In this document: positions 10,721 through 20,961 of the stretch, one piece after another
How the letters are laid out: the number at the start of each line of letters is the position of its first letter
Numbering within the stretch: the stretch's first letter is position 1
Assembly (NCBI GenBank): GCA_037178675.1
Contig: JAYMGJ010000776.1
Coordinates: forward strand, 1 to 34,632
Direction: 5' to 3'
DNA length: 34,632 nt
DNA from: Scleroderma bovista
Taxonomy: Eukaryota; Basidiomycota; Agaricomycetes; Boletales; Sclerodermataceae
Notes under the pieces: model-generated
The model's database searches: none
What the model saw: only the letters and a program-made list of their open reading frames with translations
What the model was told of the DNA's origin: nothing
Made by a program: the position numbers and the translations under genes

Positions 10721-11205
10721 TTGGTTGCAAAAGGCTTTTCGCAAATCTATGGTGAAGACTACAATGAAACCATCTCACCAGTCACACGCTTTGAGACAGT
10801 ACAACTGCTCTTGGCTTATGCATGCCAAAACGACTGGGAAATAGAAAGTCTTGATGTCAAGACTGCCTTTTTATATGGGCAACTCAATGAAGAAATCTAC
10901 ATGAAGCAACCTGAAGGTTTCAAAGTACCCAGTTCAAGTAACAAGGTCTATCGTCTATTGCATGCTCTCTATGGCCTGAAACAAGCTGCATTAGCCTGGA
11001 ACAAAGAGCTACATAAATCACTCCTAAAGCTCAACTTCAAATGTTCCAAATCAGATCCTGGAGTTTACATTTTCCAAGATAAATCAGGCATCATGCTATT
11101 CATTGTCTATGTCGATGATGGATTACTTATGTTGAACTCTGCCAAACTTCTCAAGAAGAAGAAAACCACATTCCTCAACATATGGGAAGCTTGTGACATG
11201 GGACC
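10721..11205 (+). pseudogene. Ty1/copia reverse-transcriptase fragment
   Basis: Frame starts VAKGFSQIYGEDYNETISPVT and continues through DVKTAFLYGQLNEEIYMKQPEGF, VYRLLHALYGLKQAALAW, DPGVYIF and the catalytic YVDD box (IVYVDDGLLM, near 11103-11132). These are conserved blocks of the copia reverse transcriptase, which copies element RNA into DNA. The fragment stops at a TAG (11219-11221) soon after, with no RNase H, integrase or LTR found beside it. Its 5' side is separated from possible upstream sequence by the MITE at 10000-10720, which is inserted between the codons for L and V of LVAKGF. Confidence 0.85.
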
Positions 11206-11221
11206 CCATGCACCTACTTAG

Positions 11222-11459
11222 GCCGTCTTACACGGCCACCTGAAGGTGAAAATCGGCCAAGTGTCACAGGCCAGCAGACAGTAGCCCAAGGATGGACTGT
11301 CACCATGTAACACGGGTTGGGCCCAAGTTGGATATTATCACCTTGTGATATGGGTGGGCTATGGTGCTGTTTCAGGGGAGTGGATAAAGGTGTAATCACC
11401 ATGTCATATGTGCAGGCCAAGATTTGCTGTAATGGAAGGTAATGGGTGGGCTAGGAAAC
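11222..11459. other. Unassigned sequence between copia fragment and gypsy LTR
   Basis: No gene seen. Repeated CAGGCCA, ACACGG and GTGGGCTA words suggest an old repeat, but I cannot name it. Confidence 0.3.
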
Positions 11460-12041
11460 TGTAACGGTCTAACTTTTTATCTTATCTAATCTGTGATTAG
11501 ATGACATCTTATCTTATCATACTGTAGTATCTTATCTAATGCATCTTATCTGTAGGTCTGTCTAGACTACAGCCTTGTGCTGTACATGCTGTATCCCTTG
11601 ATGTCATTAGCATAGCCTTACCACAGGATGGCAGCTGTGTTCACTGCCTCATACAGCATACAGCCTCATGGATAGCCTCACACAGGACACGTGTAGTGTA
11701 GTATATATACTGCTGCAATCCAGCACCCAGAGGCTCTCCATTTGAGCTCTCTTTGGGTTTTCGCTCTAAGACACTTGGTTCCTACTTCCTCCTCAGAGTC
11801 TCAATGTGTGGTAGTTCTTTGGGTTGTTTGCCCTTAGGGTTGTCTCACTAGAGCTTGAATCTACCCATCTACTAGTCGTCTACCATGTGCTGTTCCCCAG
11901 CCTTATAAAGGGAAACTATACCTGGACTCCAGGGTTAAGGAGCTTTGTTTCGCACCCTTCACATTCATACATGGCCAGCCTTTAGTGCTGTTCCCTGTAG
12001 CCCGCTTGGGTTTGAGAGTTTTTAGTACCGAGTTGGTTACA
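11460..12041 (+). repeat. 5' LTR of the gypsy element
   Basis: Begins TGTAACGG (11460) and ends GTTACA (12036-12041), an inverted terminal pair. Aligns through most of its length with the LTR at 16471. Shared blocks include CTTTTTATCTTATCTAATCT, a GTATATATAC TATA-like box, and CAATCCAGCACCCAGAGGCT. Confidence 0.85.
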
Positions 12042-12321
12042 TATCATACACCAGCCCAGGGTCGTGCCTGGTGTCTGTAGGGCGGCTCCTGTTCAAGCGC
12101 GGCTTGTACCCACAAGGAGATTGAGCCATACTTACCTGTAGTTCCTCTGTCCGTGGAGAGGTAGACCCGTGATCTGCAGCCAGTGACCATTTGTACTCTG
12201 CATAGCTGTGCCACTGCCCTGACCCGGCGAGTGCAACAGGTGAACAGAAGCTTATACTTAGTGCATTGGAACATCTGTGGGGATCTAGTCCTGATACGTC
12301 CCTACCCCTACACTACCCCGC
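12042..12321 (+). other. Gypsy 5' leader with structured segment
   Basis: Non-coding leader between the LTR and gag. It holds ATACTTACCTG (12128-12138), which equals the 5' end of U1 snRNA, or read on the minus strand a perfect CAGGTAAGTAT donor. It also holds inverted pairs: CCTCT/AGAGG near 12144-12161, TTGTACTC/GAGTGCAA near 12191-12236 and CCTGT/ACAGG. I cannot decide between a small RNA-like gene, a leader structure and chance. Confidence 0.35.
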
Positions 12322-13560
12322 TACTTAGTCACCATACCTCCCTATGAATACTCCTTTAGTCAGGCAGGTCGCCTGACAGTCACCTACGATACCCGTTACC
12401 CCCTTCCTCTTACACCCGCTCAAGAAGCTGCCCAAGAAGCAGACTTCAGAAGGATTGAGCAGACGACCACCTCTTTCCGTTGCTACAACCTCATTGTTGA
12501 CACCCTCGCCGACCTTTTCCTTGACAACCCCCACTTCTACGTTGAAGCAGAACCTGACCTCCCGCTCGCGTGCCGCCGTATGTTTCGCACTTCCCGTCTC
12601 TACCCTGCACATCCCCGAGGAGCCCCCTACTCCCGCTACCACCTGTATTAAGCGATGGATCTGCACCAAGATGCCCTCCAGAATCTTTTCCTTCAGCTCG
12701 CGCAGGGCCAAATCAACCTGCAAAATAGTATCCAGGCCCTTGCCAATGTGCAGCAAGGTCTCAATGCCCCCGCCGAGGGTGAAGCACAAGGTGCTAAAAA
12801 GATTGTCGCTGAACCTGGGAACTACAATGGCTCCCCCTAGACGTTCAGGGTATGGTGGAGCAAAATGAAACTGTGGGTTCTCATGAATCAGAGGGCCGGT
12901 CTCCTTAGCAAGAATAGCGAGATCGTGGCAGCTGTCCTCTCTCGGTTCGAGGGACCTAAAGCTGGGCATTGGGCCCAGGTCAAGTTGGAATACTACATGG
13001 GCCCAAATGTCCAGTATCTGACTTGGGACGAGTTACGGGCCGAAATAACTGGTTATTTCGTGCCTGGTAATAATGCTGACTGGGCCAGGTCCCAGTTGTT
13101 AAAGTTGCGCCAAGGACCTCGTCAACGAGTGGATGAGTTCCTCACGGCCTTTGAGTCACTAAGGATAGAGAGCAACTGTCCCAACGCCTATGCTAGGGAC
13201 TTGCTGGAAAGAGCAGTGCAGAGGCAGGTCCTCCAGCAGGTGTACCTGCTTGGCAAAGCTCCATCAAACTACACCGAGCTGACCACTTCAGTCAGGACTG
13301 TCAGAAGGGCCCAGGAGCTCTTCCTGATTAATATGCAGGGTAATACCCACTATTTCCAGCAGGGCGGAAGCTCTTCTCCTTATGGGGTAACCCTGGGCAC
13401 TGGCACCCCAATGGATATTGGTGCTGCTCAGCAGCAAAACCAGCAATGGAGTAAAGGGCTCCAGTGCTACAACTGCCAGGGATTCAGCCACATCGCTTGC
13501 AAATGTAGCCAACCGCTGTCACGCACAAAACAGGTTTGGTACAGTGAACATGGAAGATAA
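12322..13560 (+). pseudogene. Gypsy gag with zinc knuckle, two in-frame stops
   Basis: One continuous plus frame from about 12322 to the TAA at 13558-13560. It is broken by TAA (12649-12651) and TAG (12838-12840) but protein-like across both. The second part starts MDLHQDALQNLFLQL (12655) and continues after the TAG with TFRVWWSKMKLW, GHWAQVKLEYY and FLTAFESLRI, the retrotransposon gag domain. It ends with MDIGAA and one CCHC knuckle (CYNCQGFSHIACKC, near 13465-13506). Gag forms the particle and packages element RNA. The stretch before 12649 may be a separate short ORF or the true N-terminus. Long minus-strand ORFs over this region are shadows. Confidence 0.8.
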
Positions 13561-15596
13561 TGCCTATATCGAATGATCCTTATGCGAAGGATAAGCACGA
13601 CGGACCCTCATCATAGCCATCTATCACACAAGAAGACTATCCTGATGCGAGAGACGAATGCCAATGCAGACAGTCATCTATTGCACGAGAACCACCAAGA
13701 AGCAGAAGAAACTGAAGGAATAACATCAATTGTGGTATGAGAAAGGAATGCACATGTCTGCAGTCCAACTCCCATACCAGAATGATCAAAGAAGCTGAAG
13801 AATTGATGGAGAAATGAAGGAGAAAGAGAAGAAATGATTTTTAGCACCCAAATGTCATTTTTAGGTGCCCAGTGCCGGCATTCCGATATTTTGAATAGCT
13901 CCATCGTTTCTGAAGCTATCAGGCACGTGACTATACCATCAGAGAGCCTAGAATGTGGTCTATCTGCCTGTCAAGTTCCGACGCAAATCTGTTCATTTCC
14001 CACGGAGATATTCCCCCTGCAATCCAGATGTTCGCTTCATCGCTCACTATGGAGTCCGTATTTTCTCTGGATCATTTCTCTGCTATTGCTGCAGATCTCC
14101 ACTATGTCCTGCTCTTAGGACAGCCTCTCCCAGAGTTCCCGTGCACTGCCTGGCACATATCTTCCCAGCCTGCTCCCTCAGTCCCTCTCATTCTCTGTCA
14201 GCGCGTTCTCCTTGTCAGTCCTGCATCAAGCACGTACTTTGGTCATCTTAGGTCTATTGTCAAGCTTGAGAAGTCTTCTATGGTCGTCTCTGTGTCCCCT
14301 GAGCCCTCAGCCTATGGTCCCTTCCTCCCAGATACTTGCCATGTCCATCTTCCTCTGTCGTTCGTCTCGCTTCCCTGGATGCGTCAAATTCAATACTCTA
14401 TCTGCTTCCCTACTTTCAGACGACGTCCCCCAGCACCATGACAGTTATTCCCCCACTTTATAGTGCTATTAGGAAGAAGAACCCTCTCTCGTTCTTTCCC
14501 AGAAGAGAGCTCATCAAGGGAGCCCATGGTTGCGCTTCAGCGGTGCTAGAACACATGCACTATACCTTAGTGTATGCTGACCCCCCAAAAGACCTCTGGA
14601 CCCCTGGTACCCTTCTTGTGGCTGTTTTGTCTCGGATCAATCCCCCTATTAATCTCAGATCTTCCCCATTGTTGTCCCATCAAATTCCTGATGGTACACA
14701 GCCCCCCATCAAACTTCTTAGGCTGTGCATCAATGACTCCTTCTGCTGTGCAGTGACTCATCCCTTGCTTACTGATGCTCTCTTGTCATCAGTATTACTC
14801 TATCCCTTTTGCATTTTTGGTATATTACTCAGCTGATGACTCACTCCCTTACCAATCAATCTTGTCATGCAGCTTACTCATTCCTTTACTCAGCAGCTTA
14901 TTCATGCTCCCTATGCTTACTCATTCCTGCTTATCCCTTGCTTACTGATCGCTTACAAACCCCTTACAAAGCTCTTACCAATCCCTTACCAATCCTTGAC
15001 AAATTCTGCTTACTCCCTTCTCTTTTTGTACTTTAATGCTGTGCCCCCCCATGTATTTAAACCCCTGGGCTCAGCCCAGTGAAGGGAGACCCAATTGCAT
15101 GAAATTATCCCTCTCTCAGACTCTCTCAATCAGTATCCCTTCAGTCCTTGAGTCCTTGTAGGCTTCAGTGAAGGTCTAAAGGCTCAATATTGTCAAGTTT
15201 ATCCAAGTTATTCAAGATCTATTCTTTATACTAGGCTCAAGCAGAGTCTAGGCTTCATACCAGTCAATCTTCCTCGCCTCTGGACATCAGAGGCATCTCT
15301 GCCCCTTTGCTGCACCAATCTCTAGGTGTAGTATCTCTGTTTCAGTCTCAGTCAACCCAATCCCCACTTTGACACTTCCTAGGCTTTAGGAAGAGTCCAG
15401 ACCCCTATCCCCTTCGTCTTCTATTACTCCTGTACCCCAGGAGTATCCTGCATCATCGTCTGCATCACCCTGTTGGTGTAGATCCCCTTCCCCCCTCCTC
15501 AGCACATCCTCTCTTGACACCACGGAGGTAAACCACCACTCGCACATTTTCGTAGTCCTTTGTTGGTGTTGTGTTTGGGTTATTACTCTGACCCAA
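13561..15596. other. About 2 kb of foreign sequence replacing gypsy pol; possible LTR remnant
   Basis: Lies exactly where protease, reverse transcriptase and integrase core should be, yet shows none of them. A 162-codon plus ORF (13953-14441, MWSICLSSSDANLFISHGD...) is the longest and is not recognised. From about 14850 the strand is pyrimidine-rich with degenerate CTTAC/CTTACTCATTCC repeats, a TATTTAAA box near 15054 and further TC-rich sequence up to 15596. This resembles the U3/R/U5 of a solo LTR, but I could not define its ends or a target duplication. Confidence 0.35.
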
Positions 15597-15599
15597 ATC

Positions 15600-16333
15600 C
15601 ACACTTTGACTCACAGCGGTTGAACCGCAAAATTAATCAGTATCTCCGAACCTATGTAAATGATCGCCAGAACGAATGGGCCAAATCGATCAAGATTGCC
15701 CAGTTCGTTTGGAACAACATGGTCTCAGAGGTCACTACTGATTCCCCGTTTGGAATTACCCGGAGTTATTCCCCTCGTATGGGTGTTGAACCTGTAGACA
15801 CAGTAGCCCCAGCAGCTAAAGACTTTGCCACCGTATTTAATAAAGTCGTTGAGTCTTCTGAGAAGGCAAAACGAAATATGAAGCTTCAGGTGGATAAGCA
15901 TAGAAATCCCGCCCTGGACTATGTTGTGGGCCAACAAGTTTGGCTTTCCATGGACAACCTTTGTATGTTAAATTGTGCTTCTAAGAAGCTTACAGAGAAG
16001 TGGGTCGGCCCCTATAAGGTCACTCATGTAACCCCGAATGCAGTCGAGCTTAAGCTCCCGAAAACTCTTCGGATTCACCCGGTTGTGAATGTTTCTCGAG
16101 TAAAGCCTTATTTAGGTCCTCTTCCCAGACAGCCTGTATCACAGCCCGGCCCGGTACATGTTTCAGAAGAACGCGATGAAGAGTACAAAGTGGACTATAT
16201 AGTAGCTTCTCGTATTTATAAAAGGCAACTCCAGTATTTGGTACACTGGAAAGGGTACAAAGAATATGAGAGAACATGGGAACCCTCATCTAATTTGAAG
16301 AATTCTCCTTTGGTAGTCAAGCGCTTTTACTGA
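15600..16333 (+). pseudogene. Gypsy integrase C-terminal part plus chromodomain
   Basis: Recognisable from SQRLNRKINQYLRTYVNDRQ (about 15611) through AQFVWNNMVSEVTTDSPFGI, LQVDKHRN, VGQQVWLS and KLTEKWVGPYKV to a terminal chromodomain (YIVASRIYKRQLQYLVHWKG ... YERTWEP, about 16195-16290) and a stop at 16331-16333. Integrase joins element DNA to the chromosome, and in chromoviruses the chromodomain steers the choice of insertion site. The integrase zinc-binding and catalytic DDE parts are missing upstream; the break falls where HPQTDGQ-like sequence would be expected. The apparent ATG-initiated reading from 15560 starts in unrelated sequence, so it is not a natural start. Confidence 0.85.
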
Positions 16334-16457
16334 GAAAACCCCTCTGCTCCTCAGAAGCTTTGTATGGCCCAAGCAGACTTTGACTCGTTATTTAGTCATA
16401 TCCCCGAAAACCTTACGGTTTGCGATGCTCAGTTCTGCAGTCTGGAATCCTGCACCT

Positions 16458-16470
16458 GAGGGGGGAGTAG
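16458..16470 (+). other. Polypurine tract of the gypsy element
   Basis: GAGGGGGGAGTAG lies directly before the TGTAAC start of the 3' LTR, the expected primer site for plus-strand DNA synthesis. Confidence 0.8.
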
Positions 16471-16843
16471 TGTAACGGACCAACTTTTTATCTTATCTAA
16501 TCTGCGATTAGATAGCATTTATCTTATCTTAGTGTACAGCCTCTATCTTATCTACCTAGTCTAGACCTAGGCCTTGTGCGGTACATGCTGCCACCCTTGA
16601 CATCATTACACATAGCCTTAGCTCCACAGTGATGTCATTATGTAGCCTTCTGCCTGCACGTAGCCTCATGGATAGCCTCGTGTAGCCCTCGTGTATAGTA
16701 GTATATATACAGTGCAATCCAGCACCCAGAGGCTCCCCATTCGAGCTCATCTTGGGTCTTTGCCCTAGTACTCATGTCCTACTTCCTCTCAGAGTCTTAG
16801 CGTGTGGTTGGGTCCTTGGTGTTCTGCCTAGGGTCATCTCACT
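16471..16843 (+). repeat. 3' LTR of the gypsy element, truncated
   Basis: Starts TGTAACGGACC and follows the 5' LTR to about its GTCTCAC block (GTCATCTCAC at 16833-16842), then stops where the hAT-like exon begins. Roughly 200 bases of the LTR end, including the GTTACA terminus, are missing. Confidence 0.85.
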
Positions 16844-18416
16844 TTTACAGCAAGGTTGAGCAAATGACACGCATCCTGCATGTTAAGAATATGGGGATAC
16901 TTCTCGCAGAGAAGTCTCTGTGCCTTCTTCATGTTTCCAGTGTTGTCAGATGACACTGCACAGAAGTTCCATACTCCAACCTTCATAATGACCTGTGTAT
17001 TCAACAATGTGTGAGAAATTAACCAGATTGATCAGAAATTCAACTGCCAAGTTGCCACTTACCTGTTCAAGTACCTCGAGGATGTATTGGGCAGTATGGC
17101 GTAAGTGGGCTGCATCATCCAATTCCATACAGAAGGCACGCTGATCAGATGTGGATACATGAACACAGTATAGTGACTTTGGCTTTCGAATTTTGCCACC
17201 ATCAAATGTGATGGTAAGGTTATGAGAAGATGAGAGATACTTGTCAATGGCCACACTGATCTTTTCAGCTTCATTAACAATCAGGGTGGAGCTTAGAGTT
17301 GAGGACGACGGTGATTGATAGAATGGATGTAGCACATTGATCATTTCTTTCCATTCGTCAGAATTGACAACAGTGGGAGGAATTCCACTGCAGACAACAA
17401 ATTTCATGATGTGATAATCACATTTTTCCTTGGCTTGCTTCTTCCCCTCGCTGATGAAGGCAGTTAGTTTCCCACCTTTTTTCCCAGTTTGCACCATTCC
17501 AGCTTTGGATTCAGAACAACTCGCATCTTCTTCAATAACATGACTGGCCTGGTTGCTTGTCTTCATGTCAGTAAGCTTGATTTCAGGTCCGATTGCTTGG
17601 CTAGCCAGTAAATCTCGGGCTTGCTGATGCAACTGGGCATCAACAAAGCCACACTTCGCAAGGTGTCCCACAATATGTTGCTTGGACCATGGCATGGCCC
17701 ATGTCTGTCTGCAACCTTTACTTCTGATGCATCGCACCAGTATCGTATCCTCAGATTCCCCAGGCTTGAGAGCTGAAGAAACCTTTTTTACACATCTGAG
17801 ACCCATCCAAATGCAGTGGATGTAACCAGACACCACCCTTCCTTTTGTCCTTGATTTCAGGCTGATCTTCATAATCTGGGTCAGTCGTGTTGCCTAGATT
17901 CTTCGTGTCTGGTTTTACTGATGCCTTCTGACCAGTTTTGGTACGCTGTGTTGCAGTTTTAGGTGCTAATGTGCCCAAGGGCCGTGGGAACTTCACAGAA
18001 GGTAAACTGGAATGATGTGCTATAACAGATTGGTGACATACTGGTATATTTGCAGATTTGAATGTATTTTCTGCAGCAGTAATGAGGTCTTCCAGCCATT
18101 TCATCAGAAGGACAACCTCTGGATTTGCGGACGAAGCAAGTTGCTTGATGTACCGCTCAAGCACATCCACCACTGCTTCAAGCCCCTTTCCTCGCTCTCG
18201 GAAGGAAATTGGACCATTATTGCGCTGTCCAAGACAAATTTCGAGTTGACGACTAACTGCACCAGCTTCACCGAAGTCTTCAATCTCATCTGGAAAGATG
18301 GCAAAGGCATCAAAGCTGTACCGGCTGGTGGTGGGCTCAGCAAGTGGGATAGAGCTGGGAAGATTTGTGAGGTAGAGCCGAAGGCGGTCAATGCTAGCTC
18401 GCGCCTGGTGGTCCAT
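16844..18416 (-). pseudogene. hAT-like transposase (DUF659 type), 3' half missing
   Basis: Start ATG at 18416 (MDHQARASIDRLRLYLTNL), in frame and followed by the N-terminal region I associate with agaricomycete hAT-like proteins. A change of frame near 17826 implies a short intron. Exon 2 (to 17063) holds a Cys/His-rich segment (RCIRSKGCRQTWAM ... HLAKCGF) like a BED-type finger, then a DUF659-like block (FVVCSGIPPTVVNSDEW, ITFDGGKIRKPKSLYCVHVS). After a GTAAGT..ACACAG intron (17062-16993), exon 3 reads VIMKVGVWNFCAVSSDNTGN and MQDACHLLNLAVK, part of the RNase-H-like core with its second acidic residue. It then hits the truncated gypsy LTR at 16844. The dimerisation end is absent, so the product cannot be an active transposase. 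Confidence 0.75.
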
Positions 18417-20245
18417 ACTAAGTTTTAAAAATTGTACATTCATTTTCTCTCTCTCTCCCCATATTGGGAGCAGCATGCTAGTACCTTGCAGGCAGGTGTG
18501 ACTGTAACCAGTGACAAACACCTAATTCACCCTAATTAACACCACAAATCCAGCTCCATCCTATTTCACAGGTAAATTAACCAAATTAACAGGTGATAAT
18601 TAGCAAGTGTTAAGTAGCACCCCCCTGCTTCACCGTACCCTACTTGAGAACATGGATTCATCATTTCACAGTGGTTTTGATAGCATCTTTCCCCATAAGC
18701 ATCTTGAATCTTAAAAAAAGAAATACTTCCGACATGCCTACTCTCTCTCATGGCCGACAAAGTCCTCACTCTCATTGACTGTTCCCATTACTTCTCCCAT
18801 CTGTGTAGATTCTCGATGCACATCGTATTCTCAAGTCCAGCCATAGCTGATACTGGTTGTGATGCATTTCAAATTTGTTGAAGTTGCACGTGCACCCGGC
18901 ATAATCCGTCGATGAAGTGCGCACAAGACTGCGACCCATATTAATGTAGACTTAGTAATAGTCCTCTTTAGAGTAGATGTTACATGTCACACGTCACGTG
19001 TCACAGTCACGTGTCACACTATTTGTTGTATATAAACAGTGTCCATCGCTTATATAATATAACAGCTCTTAACCAGCTACCGCTACCATCTCTGGTTGTG
19101 CACTCCACCCAACAGGTGAGTTGGAGTAGCAGTTCCTCTACGTATATAGGTATTGCTTCAACAGAATTGTCCAGTCAGTGATGTGGTTCTGTGTTGAAAA
19201 TGCTGCACCCCTGTGCACAAATCAATCAATTTGTGTAGATATCGACGGCTCACACTTATGACTTTAGCTCACGCGACAGTGACCCGATTCCGGCTGTTTT
19301 CAGCTGCAAAATCTGACATCCCAAGACTCCAGAGTCATCCAAGCTTGAAATGGTGGAGTAAGTGCAAGTGGTGTTGGCAGATGATAGGATATACGCCAGC
19401 CATTGCATCCCCGTATGTTTGAAGAGGTGAACCTCCATCAAAGACCATAGATGCAATGAGGAAAGAGATGGAAGGGCGTGAACAAATGTCATTGTGCAAT
19501 GTGGACGGGTCCTGTTGGCGCAGTGGCAGTGCTGGCGAGTCTTGTTCGATGTCATATTGTCAATCGCCGGCATCTCCAGCTGCAGAGGCCAAACAACAAC
19601 TTCGAGGTGTGCAACAACACGCCTGACGTGGGAAACGGACGGAGTGGAGTGGAGGCATGTTGTCTCACTGGGTGAGTGGCTTGGTGATAATAAGCGCGGG
19701 GCAGTAGAGAGATGCGATGAGGCACCATTTACGTGCGGCGCGCGCCGTTCCAGGTTGTATTGGAACACATTGCAATTGTTCAAAGGTAACCCAGTGTCGG
19801 TGTTGGATAGTGGAGACTGATTCGTATAACTAGGCGAGATATTTTCTCCACACACATTGAGTTGTGGTCCTGCCTGCTATCCTCCTGCTAGCCTTCATCA
19901 CAACCCCTGGCATCAAGCAGTGAAAGCTCGGTGCTGGGCCAGCTGGCATGGCCACTTTTCTAGCCAGCACAACCACCTACTATGTCATCACCAAAATTGC
20001 AGAAACGTGACATTGCCCGATTTGGTACGATGAGTCAGCCATGTGTTGCCCGCATTGTGATGCTTACCAGATGACTAATCTGGGCGCATACCATGGACAC
20101 AGCAACTCCGTCTGTCCATGACCTCGCAATCTGGTGTCCACAACCACACAATATTCGCACAATGACGGTCCTACACACGAGATATTGTAATATCGACATG
20201 TCCCTACACAATACCCACAATATAATAGCATATATTTTGGCTGAC
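18417..20245. other. Unassigned region upstream of the hAT-like gene
   Basis: No recognisable protein on either strand. A 199-codon minus ORF (19256-19855) is Ser/His/Cys-rich without a known motif. A CT run lies near 18443-18460. See the separate entry for the promoter-like cluster at 18980-19125. Confidence 0.3.
18980..19125 (+). promoter_or_regulatory. Possible promoter: CACGTG repeats, TATA box, 5' splice donor
   Basis: Closely spaced GTCACGTGTCAC units (about 18990-19017, CACGTG being the bHLH E-box core), a TATATAAAC box at about 19029-19037, then CCCAACAG followed by GTGAGT near 19117. This is the order expected for a promoter, leader and first intron, but I find no matching coding exon downstream. 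Confidence 0.25.
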
Positions 20246-20876
20246 TGTTACGACCATGCCCAACTCCGGGCCTTATCCGGTCACTCCGGTCGCATCGCAG
20301 CTCTACAGCTCTACTCCGGTCGCTCGTCCCCTACTCCGGTCGCGCTCATGCAGATAACCTTCCGTTAAGCATGACCCTTGGTCTATGCTCCATTCGCTCG
20401 TTACCACACTTCGCCGTTTACCCTGCCTTGACGTGAGTTCTCCGTGAACTCGATATATCCTATACCTTGTAGCATTTTCACCGGACCTGATTTATTTTAC
20501 ACAGACCTGACTTTATTTTCACCGGTCCTGACCTAGTCCTAACTCCAGTCATCCCTTGTCCGCTATTCGGTTGTTTACTTGTCACCGTATGTACTCGACC
20601 CTAGTTCTACTTAGTATAAGTACCCTCTAGTTTACCTTGTACACCTCAGTCTGAAATCAACTTAGTCACTACTCCAGTCTCTGTCTGTCTCTGTCTCTGT
20701 CTCCGTCTCTATCACCTTGACCGGAACCTACGCGTTGTCCTTGTCGTTGAATCCAAGGGGTCACCAACTCCGGCCGGACTAATCCCTCGTCCAGCCCTCT
20801 GCCCTCTTCCTTTGTCCGCGCTCGTCCAGACTTGACCGGACCCCCTACCGGAGTAGACCCGGACTTGACACCAACA
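20246..20876 (+). repeat. Possible solo LTR
   Basis: Starts TGTTACGACC, like many fungal gypsy LTRs, is pyrimidine-rich with many CCGG/CTCCGGTC words, contains a TAGTATAAGTACC box near 20612, and could end ..ACACCAACA. It lies just downstream of the Plavaka stop codon. The candidate 5-bp flanks (CTGAC and TAGAC) do not match, so the ends are uncertain. Confidence 0.35.
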
Positions 20877-20961
20877 TAGACGTTGCAAAAGACAAGAATC
20901 CCATCCATCACACGAAGCTGTGAACTGCATGCAACCGTGCTGAAGTACTTTGCTGCAAATG

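Larger units (their letters stand above)
11460..16843 (+). mobile_element. Degraded gypsy (chromovirus-like) LTR retrotransposon
   Basis: Order: 5' LTR, leader, gag with zinc knuckle, about 2 kb of unrelated DNA, integrase C-terminus with chromodomain, purine tract, truncated 3' LTR. Protease, reverse transcriptase, RNase H and the integrase core are missing, so it cannot be autonomous. The LTRs have diverged by many substitutions and indels, which indicates an old insertion. The integrase is followed directly by a chromodomain, as in chromoviruses. No target duplication can be tested because the 3' LTR is cut. Confidence 0.85.

Noticed and set aside
12325..12969. 214-codon minus-strand ORF over the gypsy gag
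   Set aside because: Antisense shadow: the plus frame encodes a recognisable gag with a zinc knuckle, despite its stops.
19256..19855. 199-codon minus-strand ORF
   Set aside because: No recognisable domain, no convincing start or neighbours, and an overlapping plus ORF of similar quality; not enough to call a gene.
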